A stretch of 64,000 nt of DNA from an uncultured Desulfovibrionaceae bacterium (GCA_949299515.1 CASGAP010000001.1:124001-188000); one strand, 5' to 3'; positions 24,873 to 33,205 are shown, counted from the stretch's first letter. Notes: generated by a model from the sequence alone, not told the origin. Numbers and translations: made by a program.

Positions 24873-26864
24873 TTATGCCTGTCCGGGATCTGTTTTTGGG
24901 GTGCAGAAAATTTCCTGCACGTGGATCAGGGCCTCCTGTGTTCCGAAAAGATAGACGATATCTTCAGCGCAGAATTCTGTCTGCGGGGTCAGTTCTGTTA
25001 TGTCTTCCGTGCCTCTGTGAATGCCCGCTACGTTGACTTTATATTGTCCGCGCAGAATGCCGTCGCCGAGTTTGGTGCCCGCAAGCCGTGAACCTGTTTC
25101 AATTTTAATGCTGGCAAACTGCAGATTGGGCAGGCTGTCTTTAATAGACTGCAGACTGCTGCCGAGCACTGAGGATCTGACGCCGGAATACACATCTTCC
25201 CGGATTTGCTGGATATATTCCTGTATCTGCTGCATGGGAATCAGATAATGGTTCAGGACTTTTGCAAAAACTTCAATGGAAGTTTCAAATTCTTCCGGCA
25301 CGACGTCATTGGCTCCCAGCTGTTTTAATCCGGTAATTTCCGAAAGGAAGCGCGTGCGCACGACCACATACAGACGGGGATTGAGTTTTTTTGCGTTGCT
25401 GATAATGGCGCGCGAGCCTACAGGGTCGGAAACCATAATGGCCAAAACGCGGGCTTTTTCCACGCCGAGGTGTTCCAAAACCAGGGGATAGCTTGCGTCC
25501 CCGTGATAAATGGGTTCGGTGTTTTTATAGCGTTTGACGGTATCGGGGTTCAGTTCGGAAATAATGTAGGGAATGCCGCTTTCTTTGGCTACTTTGGCTA
25601 AGTTTTTTCCGCCTATGCCGAAACCGATGATAATGATATGGTCTGCAAGGTTATTGTGCTTTTCGGGAAGGGCGTCTTCCTGTTCGTTTTCGTATTTTTT
25701 GAAATAGCGGGTCAGCAGGACTTTTGCAAACAGGGGGCCGCTGTTAATGAAATACGGCGTCAGGATCATGGTGATAATGCTGGCGGCCAAAAAAGCCTGG
25801 TAGCCGTCTTCGTTCATCAGGTGCAGCTCCAGGGCATGGCCTGCCAGAACAAAAGAAAACTCGCCGATCTGCGCCATGCTGAATGCGGCGATAATGGCCG
25901 TGCGCATGGAATAGCCCGTAAGCTTGACCACAGGCACCAGCGAAACAAGTTTTACCGCAATGATCACCGCTGCCACAAAAAGGACAATTAAAATATGGCT
26001 GACAAAAAATTCCAAATTGAGCAGCATACCTACGGAAACAAAGAAAATACTGGTAAAAACTTCCTTGAACGGCAGCACGTTTTCCATAACGCTGATGCTG
26101 TATTCCGATTCGGATAAGAGCAGACCGGCGATAAAGGCGCCCAAGGACAGGGAGAGTCCTATGGAAGCGGTGATAAGCGCCACCAAAAAGCAAAAGCCCA
26201 GGGTAGTCATGAGCATAAGTTCCCGCGAACGGGTTTTGACTACGGCAAACATCAGTTTCGGCAGAATAAATTTGCCGAATAAAACAATGCCGAGAATAAC
26301 CAGGGAATTTTTGCCTAAGGTAATCAGCCCTTCCTGCAGGGAAAGTTCGAGTTTTCCGCTGAGCAGCGGAAAAAGGAGCATCATCGGGACTATAATTAAA
26401 TCCTGAAAAATGAGAATGGCAAGGCAAATCCTGCCCTGCGGCGAATCGGACTGGGCTTTTTGCTGGAAAAGGCTCAGCACTATGGCAGTGGAGGAAAGCG
26501 TGACCAGACAGCCGAAAGCCACGGCTTCCTGCCAGGTTATGGCAAGGGAAAACAGCGCGGTAATAATCAAAACCGTAAAAGACATCTGTCCGAATCCGCC
26601 GATAAGCAGCGGCCGCTTTATGCGTGCCAGTTCTTTCAGCGACAGTTCCATGCCGATTGTAAACAAAAGCAGGGCAACGCCCACTTCCGCCATGATGTTG
26701 ACGGCTTCCGCTTCGGAAACCAGTTTCAGCGCAGAAGGCCCGCAGATAATGCCTGCAAGCAGCAGGGCAACAATGCTGGGTATTTTAAATTTTGCGCAAA
26801 TTAAAATAACCACAATGGAAATCATGAACAGCGCAACCAATTCCTGCAGAAAAGCAAAGTGCAT
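24873..26864 (-). CDS. CPA2-family cation:proton antiporter with RCK domain (Kef type)
   Basis: 663 residues. About 12 hydrophobic helices form the antiporter core in residues 1-385 (VGVALLLFTIGMELSL is characteristic). A Rossmann RCK_N domain follows (DHIIIIGFGIGGKNLAKVAK at about 405), then an RCK_C domain to the end. KefB/KefC-type proteins exchange potassium or sodium for protons under nucleotide or glutathione control. AAGGTGAAACT precedes ATG 26864. It is probably monocistronic and converges on the VKOR gene across repeat copy 2. The ion specificity is open. Confidence 0.9.
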   Translation of the reverse strand: MHFAFLQELVALFMISIVVILICAKFKIPSIVALLLAGIICGPSALKLVSEAEAVNIMAEVGVALLLFTIGMELSLKELARIKRPLLIGGFGQMSFTVLIITALFSLAITWQEAVAFGCLVTLSSTAIVLSLFQQKAQSDSPQGRICLAILIFQDLIIVPMMLLFPLLSGKLELSLQEGLITLGKNSLVILGIVLFGKFILPKLMFAVVKTRSRELMLMTTLGFCFLVALITASIGLSLSLGAFIAGLLLSESEYSISVMENVLPFKEVFTSIFFVSVGMLLNLEFFVSHILIVLFVAAVIIAVKLVSLVPVVKLTGYSMRTAIIAAFSMAQIGEFSFVLAGHALELHLMNEDGYQAFLAASIITMILTPYFINSGPLFAKVLLTRYFKKYENEQEDALPEKHNNLADHIIIIGFGIGGKNLAKVAKESGIPYIISELNPDTVKRYKNTEPIYHGDASYPLVLEHLGVEKARVLAIMVSDPVGSRAIISNAKKLNPRLYVVVRTRFLSEITGLKQLGANDVVPEEFETSIEVFAKVLNHYLIPMQQIQEYIQQIREDVYSGVRSSVLGSSLQSIKDSLPNLQFASIKIETGSRLAGTKLGDGILRGQYKVNVAGIHRGTEDITELTPQTEFCAEDIVYLFGTQEALIHVQEIFCTPKTDPGQA

Positions 26865-27126
26865 AGTTTCACCTTATAACCGGAAATATGAAAAATAATA
26901 TGCATTTTTTCGGGGCATTGCAAGGATAAATTTGTGCTTCTTATCCGTAACATTGCGGAAAATATGAAAATTTTTATGCAAAAATGTGCATGGCTGAATG
27001 CGCATACGGGGCATGAAAGCCTGCCAAAGCGCCGTATTTGCGGTGTCTGAAAAAGTATATTAAACAACAAAGAGCACCATACAAAAGCAGGGTGCTTTTT
27101 ATTGTACCGAAAAAGCAGGAAAATCA
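26865..27126. other. Gap between the antiporter and rpsP genes
   Basis: It carries the antiporter promoter on the minus strand. A hairpin AGCACC/GGTGCT (27073-27078 with 27091-27096) followed by TTTTT reads as a plus-strand terminator, although no plus-strand gene precedes it. Only a 28-codon ORF at 26964-27050 lies upstream. Confidence 0.45.
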
Positions 27127-27150
27127 GTTAAGAGGCAGAAGCCTCTTAAC
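27127..27150 (-). terminator. Hairpin after rpsP
   Basis: GTTAAGAGGC at 27127-27136 pairs exactly with GCCTCTTAAC at 27141-27150, one base after the rpsP stop. The following T-tract on the minus strand is broken, so termination may be partial. Confidence 0.6.
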
Positions 27151-27151
27151 T

Positions 27152-27391
27152 TTATTTATTGTTGATTTTCACAATGCTTTTAACAGTGTCAGACATTTGG
27201 GCGCCTTTTTTGATCCATTCCTGAAGTTTTTCTTCGTCAATGCGAACTTCGGCAGGATTTTTGTGCGGATTGTAGTAGCCCAAAAAGTCCAGAGGACGTC
27301 CGTCACGGCGGGTTTCGCTGTTGATGGCAACAACACGGTAAAAAGGAAGTTTTTTAGAGCCGCTGCGGGTAAGTCTGATTTTTACAGCCAT
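27152..27391 (-). CDS. rpsP: 30S ribosomal protein S16
   Basis: 79 residues, the normal size. [20 protein letters not shown] is the S16 signature, followed by [12 protein letters not shown]. It belongs to the small ribosomal subunit and helps 30S assembly. AGGAGATTACA precedes ATG 27391. It lies 31 bp after ffh, a conserved pairing. The usual followers (KH protein, rimM, trmD, rplS) are absent here: a hairpin comes straight after the stop. Confidence 0.97.
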   Translation of the reverse strand: MAVKIRLTRSGSKKLPFYRVVAINSETRRDGRPLDFLGYYNPHKNPAEVRIDEEKLQEWIKKGAQMSDTVKSIVKINNK

Positions 27392-27422
27392 TGTAATCTC
27401 CTATGTATTAATGATAGATGGT

Positions 27423-28904
27423 CTATCTTTTTTTCTTTTTCTTTTTATCTTTATCGCGTTTTTTCTTGGTGGCGGAACTGCCGCGCGTGCTGGGCATACC
27501 GGGAAGTCCTCCCATGCCGCCGAAACCGCCGAAGCCGCCGAGTCCGGGCATACCGCCCATGCCGCCGAGCTGGTTCATGTTGGGCATGGGGGGCATTTTT
27601 CCTTTGCCGCCCTTCATAATGCCGGACATCATTTTGCGCATTTGTTCAAATTGGCGCAGAAGCTGGTTGACGTCCTGGACTTTTGTGCCTGAACCGTTGG
27701 CAATGCGGATTTTGCGCGATGGGTTGATAATATCGGGGTTGCGGCGTTCTTTCATGGTCATGGAATTGATAATGGCTTCGGTTTTGGCTATTTCTTTTTC
27801 ATGGCCTTTCATTTCGCCGAGCTGTTTTGCAATGCCGCCGAGACCCGGAATCAGTTTTAAAATTGATTCAAAGGAGCCCATGGAACGCATACGTTTCATC
27901 TGCGTGCGGAAATCCTCAAGGTCGAATTTGGCTTTCTGCATTTTTTTTGCCAGGGCTTCGGCTTCTTCCTGTTCCATGGTGCTCTGCGCTTTTTCCAGAA
28001 GGGTAAGCACGTCGCCCATGCCGAGTATGCGTCCCGCAACGCGTTCCGGGTGGAAGACTTCCATTTCCGAAAGTTTTTCGCCCATACCGACAAATTTTAC
28101 GGGAGCGCCGGTTACGGATTTAATGGAAAGAGCCGCGCCGCCTCTGGCGTCGCCGTCCATTTTGGTAAGCACGACGCCGGTAATGCCTATCTGCTGGTTG
28201 AACGCGTCTGCAACGGTAACTGCGTCCTGACCTGTCATGGCGTCCGCCACAAAAAGGGTTTCCTGCGGTTTTGCCGCTTCTTTTATCGCCTTAAGTTCCT
28301 GCATGAGGGCGTCGTCCACATGAAGGCGGCCCGCAGTGTCAAGAATGACAACGGTGCACTGTTTTTCTTTGGCGTCCTGAAGGGCGTTTTTGACGATATC
28401 CACGGGTTTCATGTCAGCCTTGGAATCGTAGCAGGGAATGTCGAGCTGTTTTGCCAGGGTGCGCAGCTGCTCAATAGCCGCAGGACGGTATACGTCAGCC
28501 GGAACAAGGTAGGGCTTCATTTTTTGTTTGCGAAGCAAAAGGGCCAACTTACCCGAGGATGTGGTTTTACCAGAACCTTGTAAGCCTGCCATAAGGATAA
28601 CGGCAGGTTGCTGCCCTTGCAGTTTTAGTTCCGTGCTTTCACCGCCAAGCAGGTGCACAAGCTCGTCATTAACAACTTTAATAACCTGCTGAGCCGGGCT
28701 TACCCCTTTCATTACCAGCGTGCCGAGTGCTTTTTCCTTTACCGTGTCGGTAAATTCTTTGACAACTTTAAAGTTTACGTCGGCTTCAAGAAGAGCAAGG
28801 CGCACCTCGCGCATGGCTTCCTGAATGTTTTCTTCCGTAAGCTGCACTCTTCCGCCAAGTGTGCGGAATACTCCGGAAAGTCGGTCGGTCAAGCTTTCAA
28901 ACAT
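27423..28904 (-). CDS. ffh: Signal recognition particle protein Ffh
   Basis: 493 residues. N domain 1-90, GTPase domain with GLQGSGKTTSSGKLA at about 107, DTAGRLHVD near 187 and TKMDGDARGGAALS near 247, then the methionine-rich M domain that binds 4.5S RNA and signal peptides. The last 70 residues are unusual in richness: repeated Gly-Met-Pro segments ending in a run of Lys. Ffh directs inner membrane proteins to the translocon with FtsY. AGGATATACC precedes ATG. Co-transcribed with rpsP. Confidence 0.97.
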   Translation of the reverse strand: MFESLTDRLSGVFRTLGGRVQLTEENIQEAMREVRLALLEADVNFKVVKEFTDTVKEKALGTLVMKGVSPAQQVIKVVNDELVHLLGGESTELKLQGQQPAVILMAGLQGSGKTTSSGKLALLLRKQKMKPYLVPADVYRPAAIEQLRTLAKQLDIPCYDSKADMKPVDIVKNALQDAKEKQCTVVILDTAGRLHVDDALMQELKAIKEAAKPQETLFVADAMTGQDAVTVADAFNQQIGITGVVLTKMDGDARGGAALSIKSVTGAPVKFVGMGEKLSEMEVFHPERVAGRILGMGDVLTLLEKAQSTMEQEEAEALAKKMQKAKFDLEDFRTQMKRMRSMGSFESILKLIPGLGGIAKQLGEMKGHEKEIAKTEAIINSMTMKERRNPDIINPSRKIRIANGSGTKVQDVNQLLRQFEQMRKMMSGIMKGGKGKMPPMPNMNQLGGMGGMPGLGGFGGFGGMGGLPGMPSTRGSSATKKKRDKDKKKKKKR

Positions 28905-29130
28905 GGTATATCCTATTGTTAATGCCCTTATGAATAGTAGCTAATTAGCGTTACTTGAAAAAGTGCGTTACGTCAAGAAAAAATAAAGTGTTTAAAAATA
29001 TTTAACTTTTTTTTGTCATATTAAAAATCTGTATAAAATTTAGACAAGAGCAGTTTCTTTTTGTGCAAAAATTAGACATTTTTTATGGTGTATAAAATTA
29101 AAAATAAAATAATTCAATATGTTAATAGTT
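28905..29130. other. AT-rich gap upstream of ffh
   Basis: No gene. On the minus strand it holds the ffh promoter region; on the plus strand it leads to the sigma-54 element at 29131. Confidence 0.5.
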
Positions 29131-29145
29131 TGGCACAGTGTTTGC
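29131..29145 (+). promoter_or_regulatory. Sigma-54 (RpoN) promoter of a candidate small RNA
   Basis: TGGCACAGTGTTTGC matches the consensus TGGCAC-N5-TTGC, with GG and GC exactly 12 bases apart. Predicted transcription start is near 29157. Confidence 0.65.
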
Positions 29146-29156
29146 TGTTATGTTGG

Positions 29157-29250
29157 TACCTCTCTAAAATGAAGCATTACTTACCAAACAGGTAAAGTAC
29201 TCCTTCCTATCTCCCCTTATAAGCCGCCTTCCCCTGGGCGGCTTTTTTTG
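29157..29250 (+). ncRNA. Candidate sigma-54-dependent small RNA
   Basis: About 94 nucleotides between a consensus RpoN promoter and a strong intrinsic terminator, with no ORF that has a ribosome site. A hairpin TACTTACC/GGTAAAGTA occupies 29179-29199. It is followed by an unpaired CU-rich stretch (CTCCTTCCTATCTCCCC, 29200-29216) that is complementary to Shine-Dalgarno sequences. That arrangement is typical of trans-acting small RNAs. The alternative is an attenuated leader of the YchJ-like gene at 29330. Expression is unproven. Confidence 0.5.
29222..29249 (+). terminator. Intrinsic terminator of the candidate small RNA
   Basis: AGCCGCC at 29222-29228 pairs with GGCGGCT at 29237-29243, followed by seven T residues. 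Confidence 0.9.
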
Positions 29251-29329
29251 TCTGTTGTTTTTTGAATAAAAAAACTTGTCAATTGGAAAAAGAAAGTGCA
29301 ATATACAGAAAATTTTTTGGAGGAACGCT

Positions 29330-29824
29330 ATGAGTCTTTGCCCCTGCGGTTCACAATTGGAAGATAAAGACTGCTGTCTGCCTATTTTGGAAGGCGCAAA
29401 AAAAGCTCCTACTGCGGAAGCTTTGATGCGTGCCAGATATACTGCCCATGTGCTGAAAAAATATGATTTTCTCGTGGAAAGCGCCCATCCCGAATTCCGC
29501 GATGACGTTAATCCTTCCGAAATTGAAGAATGGTCTTCTTTAATGGACTGGAAGTCTTTGGAAGTGCTCGGCACCAAAGACGGTCTTGAAAACGACGAAA
29601 CCGGGGAAGTAAGTTTCTGCGCGCATTATACCGTGCGTGATTTTCCGCAGGAACTGCGCGAAGATGCCTTTTTCCGCAAAGAAGGCGATACCTGGTATTA
29701 TGTGGACGGCACGGTTTTCGGAAAAGAACCCGTGCGCCGCGAAAGCCCGAAAATCGGCAGAAACGATCCCTGCCCCTGCGGAAGCGGAAAAAAATATAAA
29801 AAATGCTGCGGAAAGCAGGCATAA
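29330..29824 (+). CDS. YchJ-family protein with two SEC-C zinc motifs
   Basis: 164 residues. [16 protein letters not shown] at the N terminus and [17 protein letters not shown] at the C terminus are SEC-C motifs, each with three or four zinc-binding cysteines. The middle 100 residues match the NTF2-like YchJ domain ([20 protein letters not shown]). The C-terminal motif is like that of SecA, which binds SecB and ribosomes. The function of YchJ is not established. GGAGGAACGCT precedes ATG 29330, so the upstream extension to 29276 is not coding. It is monocistronic with its own terminator. Confidence 0.87.
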   Translation: MSLCPCGSQLEDKDCCLPILEGAKKAPTAEALMRARYTAHVLKKYDFLVESAHPEFRDDVNPSEIEEWSSLMDWKSLEVLGTKDGLENDETGEVSFCAHYTVRDFPQELREDAFFRKEGDTWYYVDGTVFGKEPVRRESPKIGRNDPCPCGSGKKYKKCCGKQA

Positions 29825-29828
29825 GCTT

Positions 29829-29851
29829 AAGCCCGGATACGGGCTTTTTTT
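29829..29851 (+). terminator. Terminator of the YchJ-like gene
   Basis: AAGCCCG at 29829-29835 pairs with CGGGCTT at 29840-29846, four-base loop, then T residues. Confidence 0.9.
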
Positions 29852-29933
29852 GTCTGAGAATACTGCTTGCAAAATTATGCGAAATGGCATAGGGTAATAG
29901 AAGGTAAAATTGTTTCCGAAGGTGGAGGTATTT

Positions 29934-30605
29934 ATGCTTATTCGTGAATGGATGACAAGTTCCGTAATCTCCGTAAAGGAAGACGTGTCCATGCTTAAAG
30001 TTTCCAAACTTATGAAAGAGCACGGAATTAAACGCGTTCCTGTCGTTGACGACGAAAACAGGCTTATCGGCATTGTTTCCGACAGGGATATTAAGGAAGC
30101 CTCTCCTTCAAAAGCCACAACTTTGGATATTCATGAGCTTTCTTATCTTTTGTCCGAGCTGAAAATCCGCGACATTATGACTAAAGATCCGGTTTCTGTC
30201 AGTCCCATGGATACCATTGAGCAGGTTGCGCTTATCATGCTGGAGAAAAAGCTGACTGGGCTTCCCGTTGTGGATTGGGAGAAAAAGCTTGTGGGCATTA
30301 TCACCGAAGCCGATATTTTTAAAATATTTACGGAAATTTCCGGCGTGCGTTTGGGCGGTATTCAGTTTGCTCTGGAACTTTCCGAAGAGCCGGGCACGCT
30401 GCCTCCTGTTCTTGACCTTATCCGCGAAAACGGCGGCCGTCTGATTTCCGTGCTGACCGGCGGCTATAAATGCAACGGCACTATCCGTGATGTATACATC
30501 CGTATCCGTCCCATGGAAGAGGATGAAGAAAATGCCCTTATCGAAAAGGTCAAGGCGCATTGCAAGGTTGTATACTGGGTAAAGGACAAAGTTCATCTTG
30601 TGTAG
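29934..30605 (+). CDS. Tandem CBS domain protein with C-terminal ACT-like domain
   Basis: 223 residues from ATG 29934 (GGTGGAGGT upstream). Two CBS domains cover about 1-60 (REWMTSSVISVKEDVSMLKV) and 75-135 (IRDIMTKDPVSVSPMDTIEQ). An ACT-like beta-alpha-beta segment ends the protein (GGRLISVLTGGYKCNGTIRD). CBS pairs bind adenine nucleotides and ACT domains bind amino acids, so it is a likely ligand-sensing regulator, similar to AcuB-type proteins. Its target is unknown. Confidence 0.87.
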   Translation: MLIREWMTSSVISVKEDVSMLKVSKLMKEHGIKRVPVVDDENRLIGIVSDRDIKEASPSKATTLDIHELSYLLSELKIRDIMTKDPVSVSPMDTIEQVALIMLEKKLTGLPVVDWEKKLVGIITEADIFKIFTEISGVRLGGIQFALELSEEPGTLPPVLDLIRENGGRLISVLTGGYKCNGTIRDVYIRIRPMEEDEENALIEKVKAHCKVVYWVKDKVHLV

Positions 30606-30902
30606 ATAACGTGCTGTAATAGTGTAGATTTCTTAGGAAAACTTACTGCTTCTCGAAGAAAATTAATGAAAAACACTTTACAAAAATAATTTTAATGCGT
30701 ATTACTAAATAAATGAAAGCCTTTCCGCGAAAGGCCGTGGGTCGAAAGAATTTATCAATGCTTGCTTGCTTTTTATGAAAATATATGGCAAGAAGTAAGA
30801 AAGGATGACAATCCTGTTCGATTCAAATATTTAACATTGTTTTGGTTTGCACAAACTGAAACGAAAAAAACCAATGTCCATATTGTCCAAGGAGGACCTC
30901 AC
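30606..30902 (+). promoter_or_regulatory. Leader and promoter region of dsrC
   Basis: AT-rich 297-bp gap. A small stable hairpin GCCTTT/AAAGGC stands at 30719-30735, followed by CGTGGGTCGAAAG. Sequence to the start is long for a simple promoter, so a structured 5' leader is possible. I do not recognise a known riboswitch. Confidence 0.4.
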
Positions 30903-31220
30903 ATGGCTGAAGTATCCTACAAAGGAAAAACCTTTGAAGTTGACGAAGACGGTTTCCTTCTTCGCTTTGACGACTGGTGCCCGGAATGGTTGGAGTATGT
31001 AAAAGACTCTGAAGGCATCACCGAACTCAACGAAGATCACCAAAAAATTCTTGACTTCCTTCAAGACTACTACCGCAAAAACGGTATCGCACCGATGGTT
31101 CGTATCCTTTCCAAGAACACCGGTTACAAACTGAAAGAAGTATACGAATTGTTCCCCTCCGGTCCTGGTAAAGGAGCTTGCAAAATGGCAGGTCTTCCTA
31201 AACCTACAGGCTGCGTATAG
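30903..31220 (+). CDS. dsrC: DsrC, sulfur-trafficking partner of dissimilatory sulfite reductase
   Basis: 105 residues. The C-terminal arm carries both DsrC cysteines, Cys93 (GACKMAG) and the penultimate Cys104 (PTGCV), spaced by 11. TusE relatives keep only the last one, so this is a true DsrC. In sulfate and sulfite reducers, DsrAB loads sulfur on these cysteines to give a trisulfide, which the membrane complex DsrMKJOP then reduces. AAGGAGGACCTCAC precedes ATG 30903, a very strong site. As in Desulfovibrio genomes, dsrC is a single gene apart from dsrAB. A strong terminator follows. Confidence 0.97.
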   Translation: MAEVSYKGKTFEVDEDGFLLRFDDWCPEWLEYVKDSEGITELNEDHQKILDFLQDYYRKNGIAPMVRILSKNTGYKLKEVYELFPSGPGKGACKMAGLPKPTGCV

Positions 31221-31236
31221 TCTTTATTTTTACAAG

Positions 31237-31262
31237 GGCAGGATTTGTTCCTGCCTTTTTTA
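31237..31262 (+). terminator. Terminator of dsrC
   Basis: GGCAGGA at 31237-31243 pairs with TCCTGCC at 31249-31255, followed by T residues. Confidence 0.9.
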
Positions 31263-31304
31263 TTTTAATCAATAATTTTTTTTAAATATTGTTTGCTTTT
31301 ATTT

Positions 31305-31318
31305 CTTGGCGTGCCAAG
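31305..31318. repeat. Short palindrome between dsrC and the OmpA-like gene
   Basis: CTTGGC/GCCAAG with a two-base centre, in otherwise AT-rich DNA about 150 bases before the next promoter. It may be an operator; nothing else in the 332-bp gap stands out. Confidence 0.35.
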
Positions 31319-31464
31319 GAAAAACCGGTCTTTTTCCTTTCTTTTTACTTACTCATGGAAATTCTTTTTTTTCTGATTATTAAAAACTGATATATCATAT
31401 TGATTTAATGATAAAATTATAAGCTGTAAAAAAATGTTTTGACCACACGGAATACAGGAAAAAT

Positions 31465-31493
31465 TTGACAAACATAAAATTCCGTGCAATATT
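31465..31493 (+). promoter_or_regulatory. Promoter of the vWA-OmpA gene
   Basis: TTGACA at 31465-31470, 17-base spacer, AATATT at 31488-31493, about 60 bases before the ATG. Confidence 0.6.
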
Positions 31494-31552
31494 GAAACAT
31501 AAGGGAATACTTTCCTTAATGTTTCAGCAATACAGCCAATATGGAGGCTCAT

Positions 31553-32536
31553 ATGAAATTTAAATCCTTAATTGCCGCATTTGCCATGGTGCTTGGTTTC
31601 AGCACCGCAGCATCTGCAAACGGTCTTGTCCGTACTGTGGACAGTTTTGATTATCTCGTAGACTATTCCGGTTCTATGATGATGACCGAACAAGAAACCA
31701 AAATGCCTAAAATCGAAGTTGCAAAAGCTGTTTTGAACAGAATTACCCATGCAATTCCCGATCTTGGCTACAAAGCCAGCATGCATACTTTGGCTCCTGC
31801 GGGCGAAGTTCTTGCTTACGGTGATTTTGCACCTGCCCAAATGGAAGAAGCTACCAATTCCCTGCAGTCCGATTTGGCTATTTTCGGCAGAAAAACCCCG
31901 ATGGGCAACGGCATTGCTTCTTTTGCTCCCGCTTATGAACAAATGGCACGCCCGACAGCTATCATTCTTGTCAGCGACGGTTTGAACAACATCGGTATCG
32001 AACCGGTTAAAGCTATTGTAGACAACAATATCGGTGCCTGCTTCCACATTATTTCCTTTGCCGACGAAGCCGAAGGCCAGGCAACTCTTGATGCCATCGC
32101 AAAACTCAATGACTGCACCGTTATGGTAAACGGCGTTGATTTGTACAAAGACGATGCCGCTTTGAATGATTTTGTTCAGAAAGTTTTCTATGCCGGCCTT
32201 GCTAACGATGCCCTCGTTCTCCGCGGCGTAAACTTTGCGTTTGACTCTGCCGTGCTTACTGACGAAGCCAAAAACATTTTGGGCGACGTAGCGGTTCTCC
32301 TGAAAGAAGACGGCAATGCCGTTGTGCTTGAAGGCTGGACAGACAGCGTAGGTTCCGATGCTTACAACAAAACCCTTTCCCAGCGCCGTGCCGAATCCGT
32401 AAAGGCTTACCTTATTGAAGAAGGCCTTGCAGCCGACAAGCTTGAAGCCAAGGGCATGGGCAAATCATTCAAATATGACAACTCCAATGCCGACGGCCGT
32501 TATCTGAACCGCCGCGTAGAAGTGGTTGTAAAGTAA
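31553..32536 (+). CDS. OmpA-like protein with an N-terminal von Willebrand A domain
   Basis: 327 residues. A signal peptide ends at about residue 22 (GFSTAASA). Residues 30-215 form a vWA domain: VDYSGSMM has the DxSxS metal-ion site, and AIILVSDGLNNIG is the usual later strand. The C-terminal 105 residues are an OmpA peptidoglycan-binding domain (NFAFDSAVLTDEAKNIL, GWTDSVGSDAYNKTLSQRRA). The protein probably sits in the periplasm, holding the wall through OmpA and a partner through vWA. TGGAGGCTCAT precedes ATG 31553. Codon use is biased toward preferred codons, suggesting high expression. No partner gene is adjacent. Confidence 0.87.
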   Translation: MKFKSLIAAFAMVLGFSTAASANGLVRTVDSFDYLVDYSGSMMMTEQETKMPKIEVAKAVLNRITHAIPDLGYKASMHTLAPAGEVLAYGDFAPAQMEEATNSLQSDLAIFGRKTPMGNGIASFAPAYEQMARPTAIILVSDGLNNIGIEPVKAIVDNNIGACFHIISFADEAEGQATLDAIAKLNDCTVMVNGVDLYKDDAALNDFVQKVFYAGLANDALVLRGVNFAFDSAVLTDEAKNILGDVAVLLKEDGNAVVLEGWTDSVGSDAYNKTLSQRRAESVKAYLIEEGLAADKLEAKGMGKSFKYDNSNADGRYLNRRVEVVVK

Positions 32537-32560
32537 TTTGAATGTAAAATAATTTTCTGC

Positions 32561-32595
32561 AAAGGCTATTTATTAACTATTAATAAATAGCCTTT
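32561..32595. terminator. Long perfect hairpin after the OmpA-like gene
   Basis: A 15-bp perfect stem (32561-32575 with 32581-32595) around a five-base loop. No T-run follows, so it may protect the 3' end as much as terminate. Confidence 0.6.
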
Positions 32596-32668
32596 GTCCG
32601 ATTAAAAATACTAGCATGGGCAATATGCGTATTGAAAATGCAAAGCGTTTATCGGAGAGTTTCTGTGT

Positions 32669-33154
32669 ATGAAAAAAGTTCTTGGTGTATTTGTTCTGTC
32701 TGTTTCCCTGGCTGCCTGCAGTTCTGCAAAAGAAGAAATTGCCCCTGTCAGTCAGGAATGTGAAACTGCCCCTGTTATTGTTGCGAAGAAAGAAACTAAA
32801 GATTTGACTGCGCAGGAAAAAACAGTGTACGACCAGCTGGCTTCCTTTGCCCATGCGCACATTAAAAAAAGCAATTCCAATATTATTCCCAATAAGCGTG
32901 CTCCGAAAGTCGAAAAGAAAAATAATATGTATGTGGCAAGCTACGTGGAATTTGATGCCGAAAGTCTCAGCATGGAACTTATTCCCACTCCCCACAGACA
33001 ATATAAATATTTGGCAAAAATTAAATACCGCGAACGGTTGTATCAATGCAAAGCCGAAACCAGGCAGCTGGCTTTGCAGGGAAATTTCAATGAGGTGGGC
33101 AGCCGTTTTATTACGGAAGTACCCCGCTATAAACAAGGTAAATGGTGCTATTAA
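32669..33154 (+). CDS. Unknown lipoprotein
   Basis: 161 residues. MKKVLGVFVLSVSLAACSSA is a lipoprotein signal with lipobox SLAAC. The mature part has a helical stretch (LTAQEKTVYDQLASFAHAHI) and a beta-rich C-terminal half, with three more cysteines (QECET, LYQCKAE, KWCY). I recognise no family. GGAGAG lies upstream of ATG. A terminator follows immediately. Confidence 0.78.
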   Translation: MKKVLGVFVLSVSLAACSSAKEEIAPVSQECETAPVIVAKKETKDLTAQEKTVYDQLASFAHAHIKKSNSNIIPNKRAPKVEKKNNMYVASYVEFDAESLSMELIPTPHRQYKYLAKIKYRERLYQCKAETRQLALQGNFNEVGSRFITEVPRYKQGKWCY

Positions 33155-33164
33155 ATAAAGATAA

Positions 33165-33188
33165 AGGGGGAATGCCCCTCTTTTTTTT
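33165..33188 (+). terminator. Terminator of the lipoprotein gene
   Basis: AGGGG/CCCCT stem with a short loop, then eight T residues, just before the WcbI-like gene. Confidence 0.75.
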
Positions 33189-33205
33189 AGGGGAAGACGC
33201 TGTAC

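Noticed and set aside
26964-27050. 28-codon ORF before an orphan terminator
   Set aside because: Weak ribosome site and no composition signal; kept only as a note in the orphan terminator finding.
30719-30750. Possible riboswitch upstream of dsrC
   Set aside because: The hairpin and CGTGGGTCG do not match any riboswitch core I can recall (c-di-GMP, ZTP, Moco, cobalamin).
30820-30840. GTTCGATTCAAAT resembling a tRNA T arm
   Set aside because: The flanks do not pair and no acceptor, D or anticodon arms are found.
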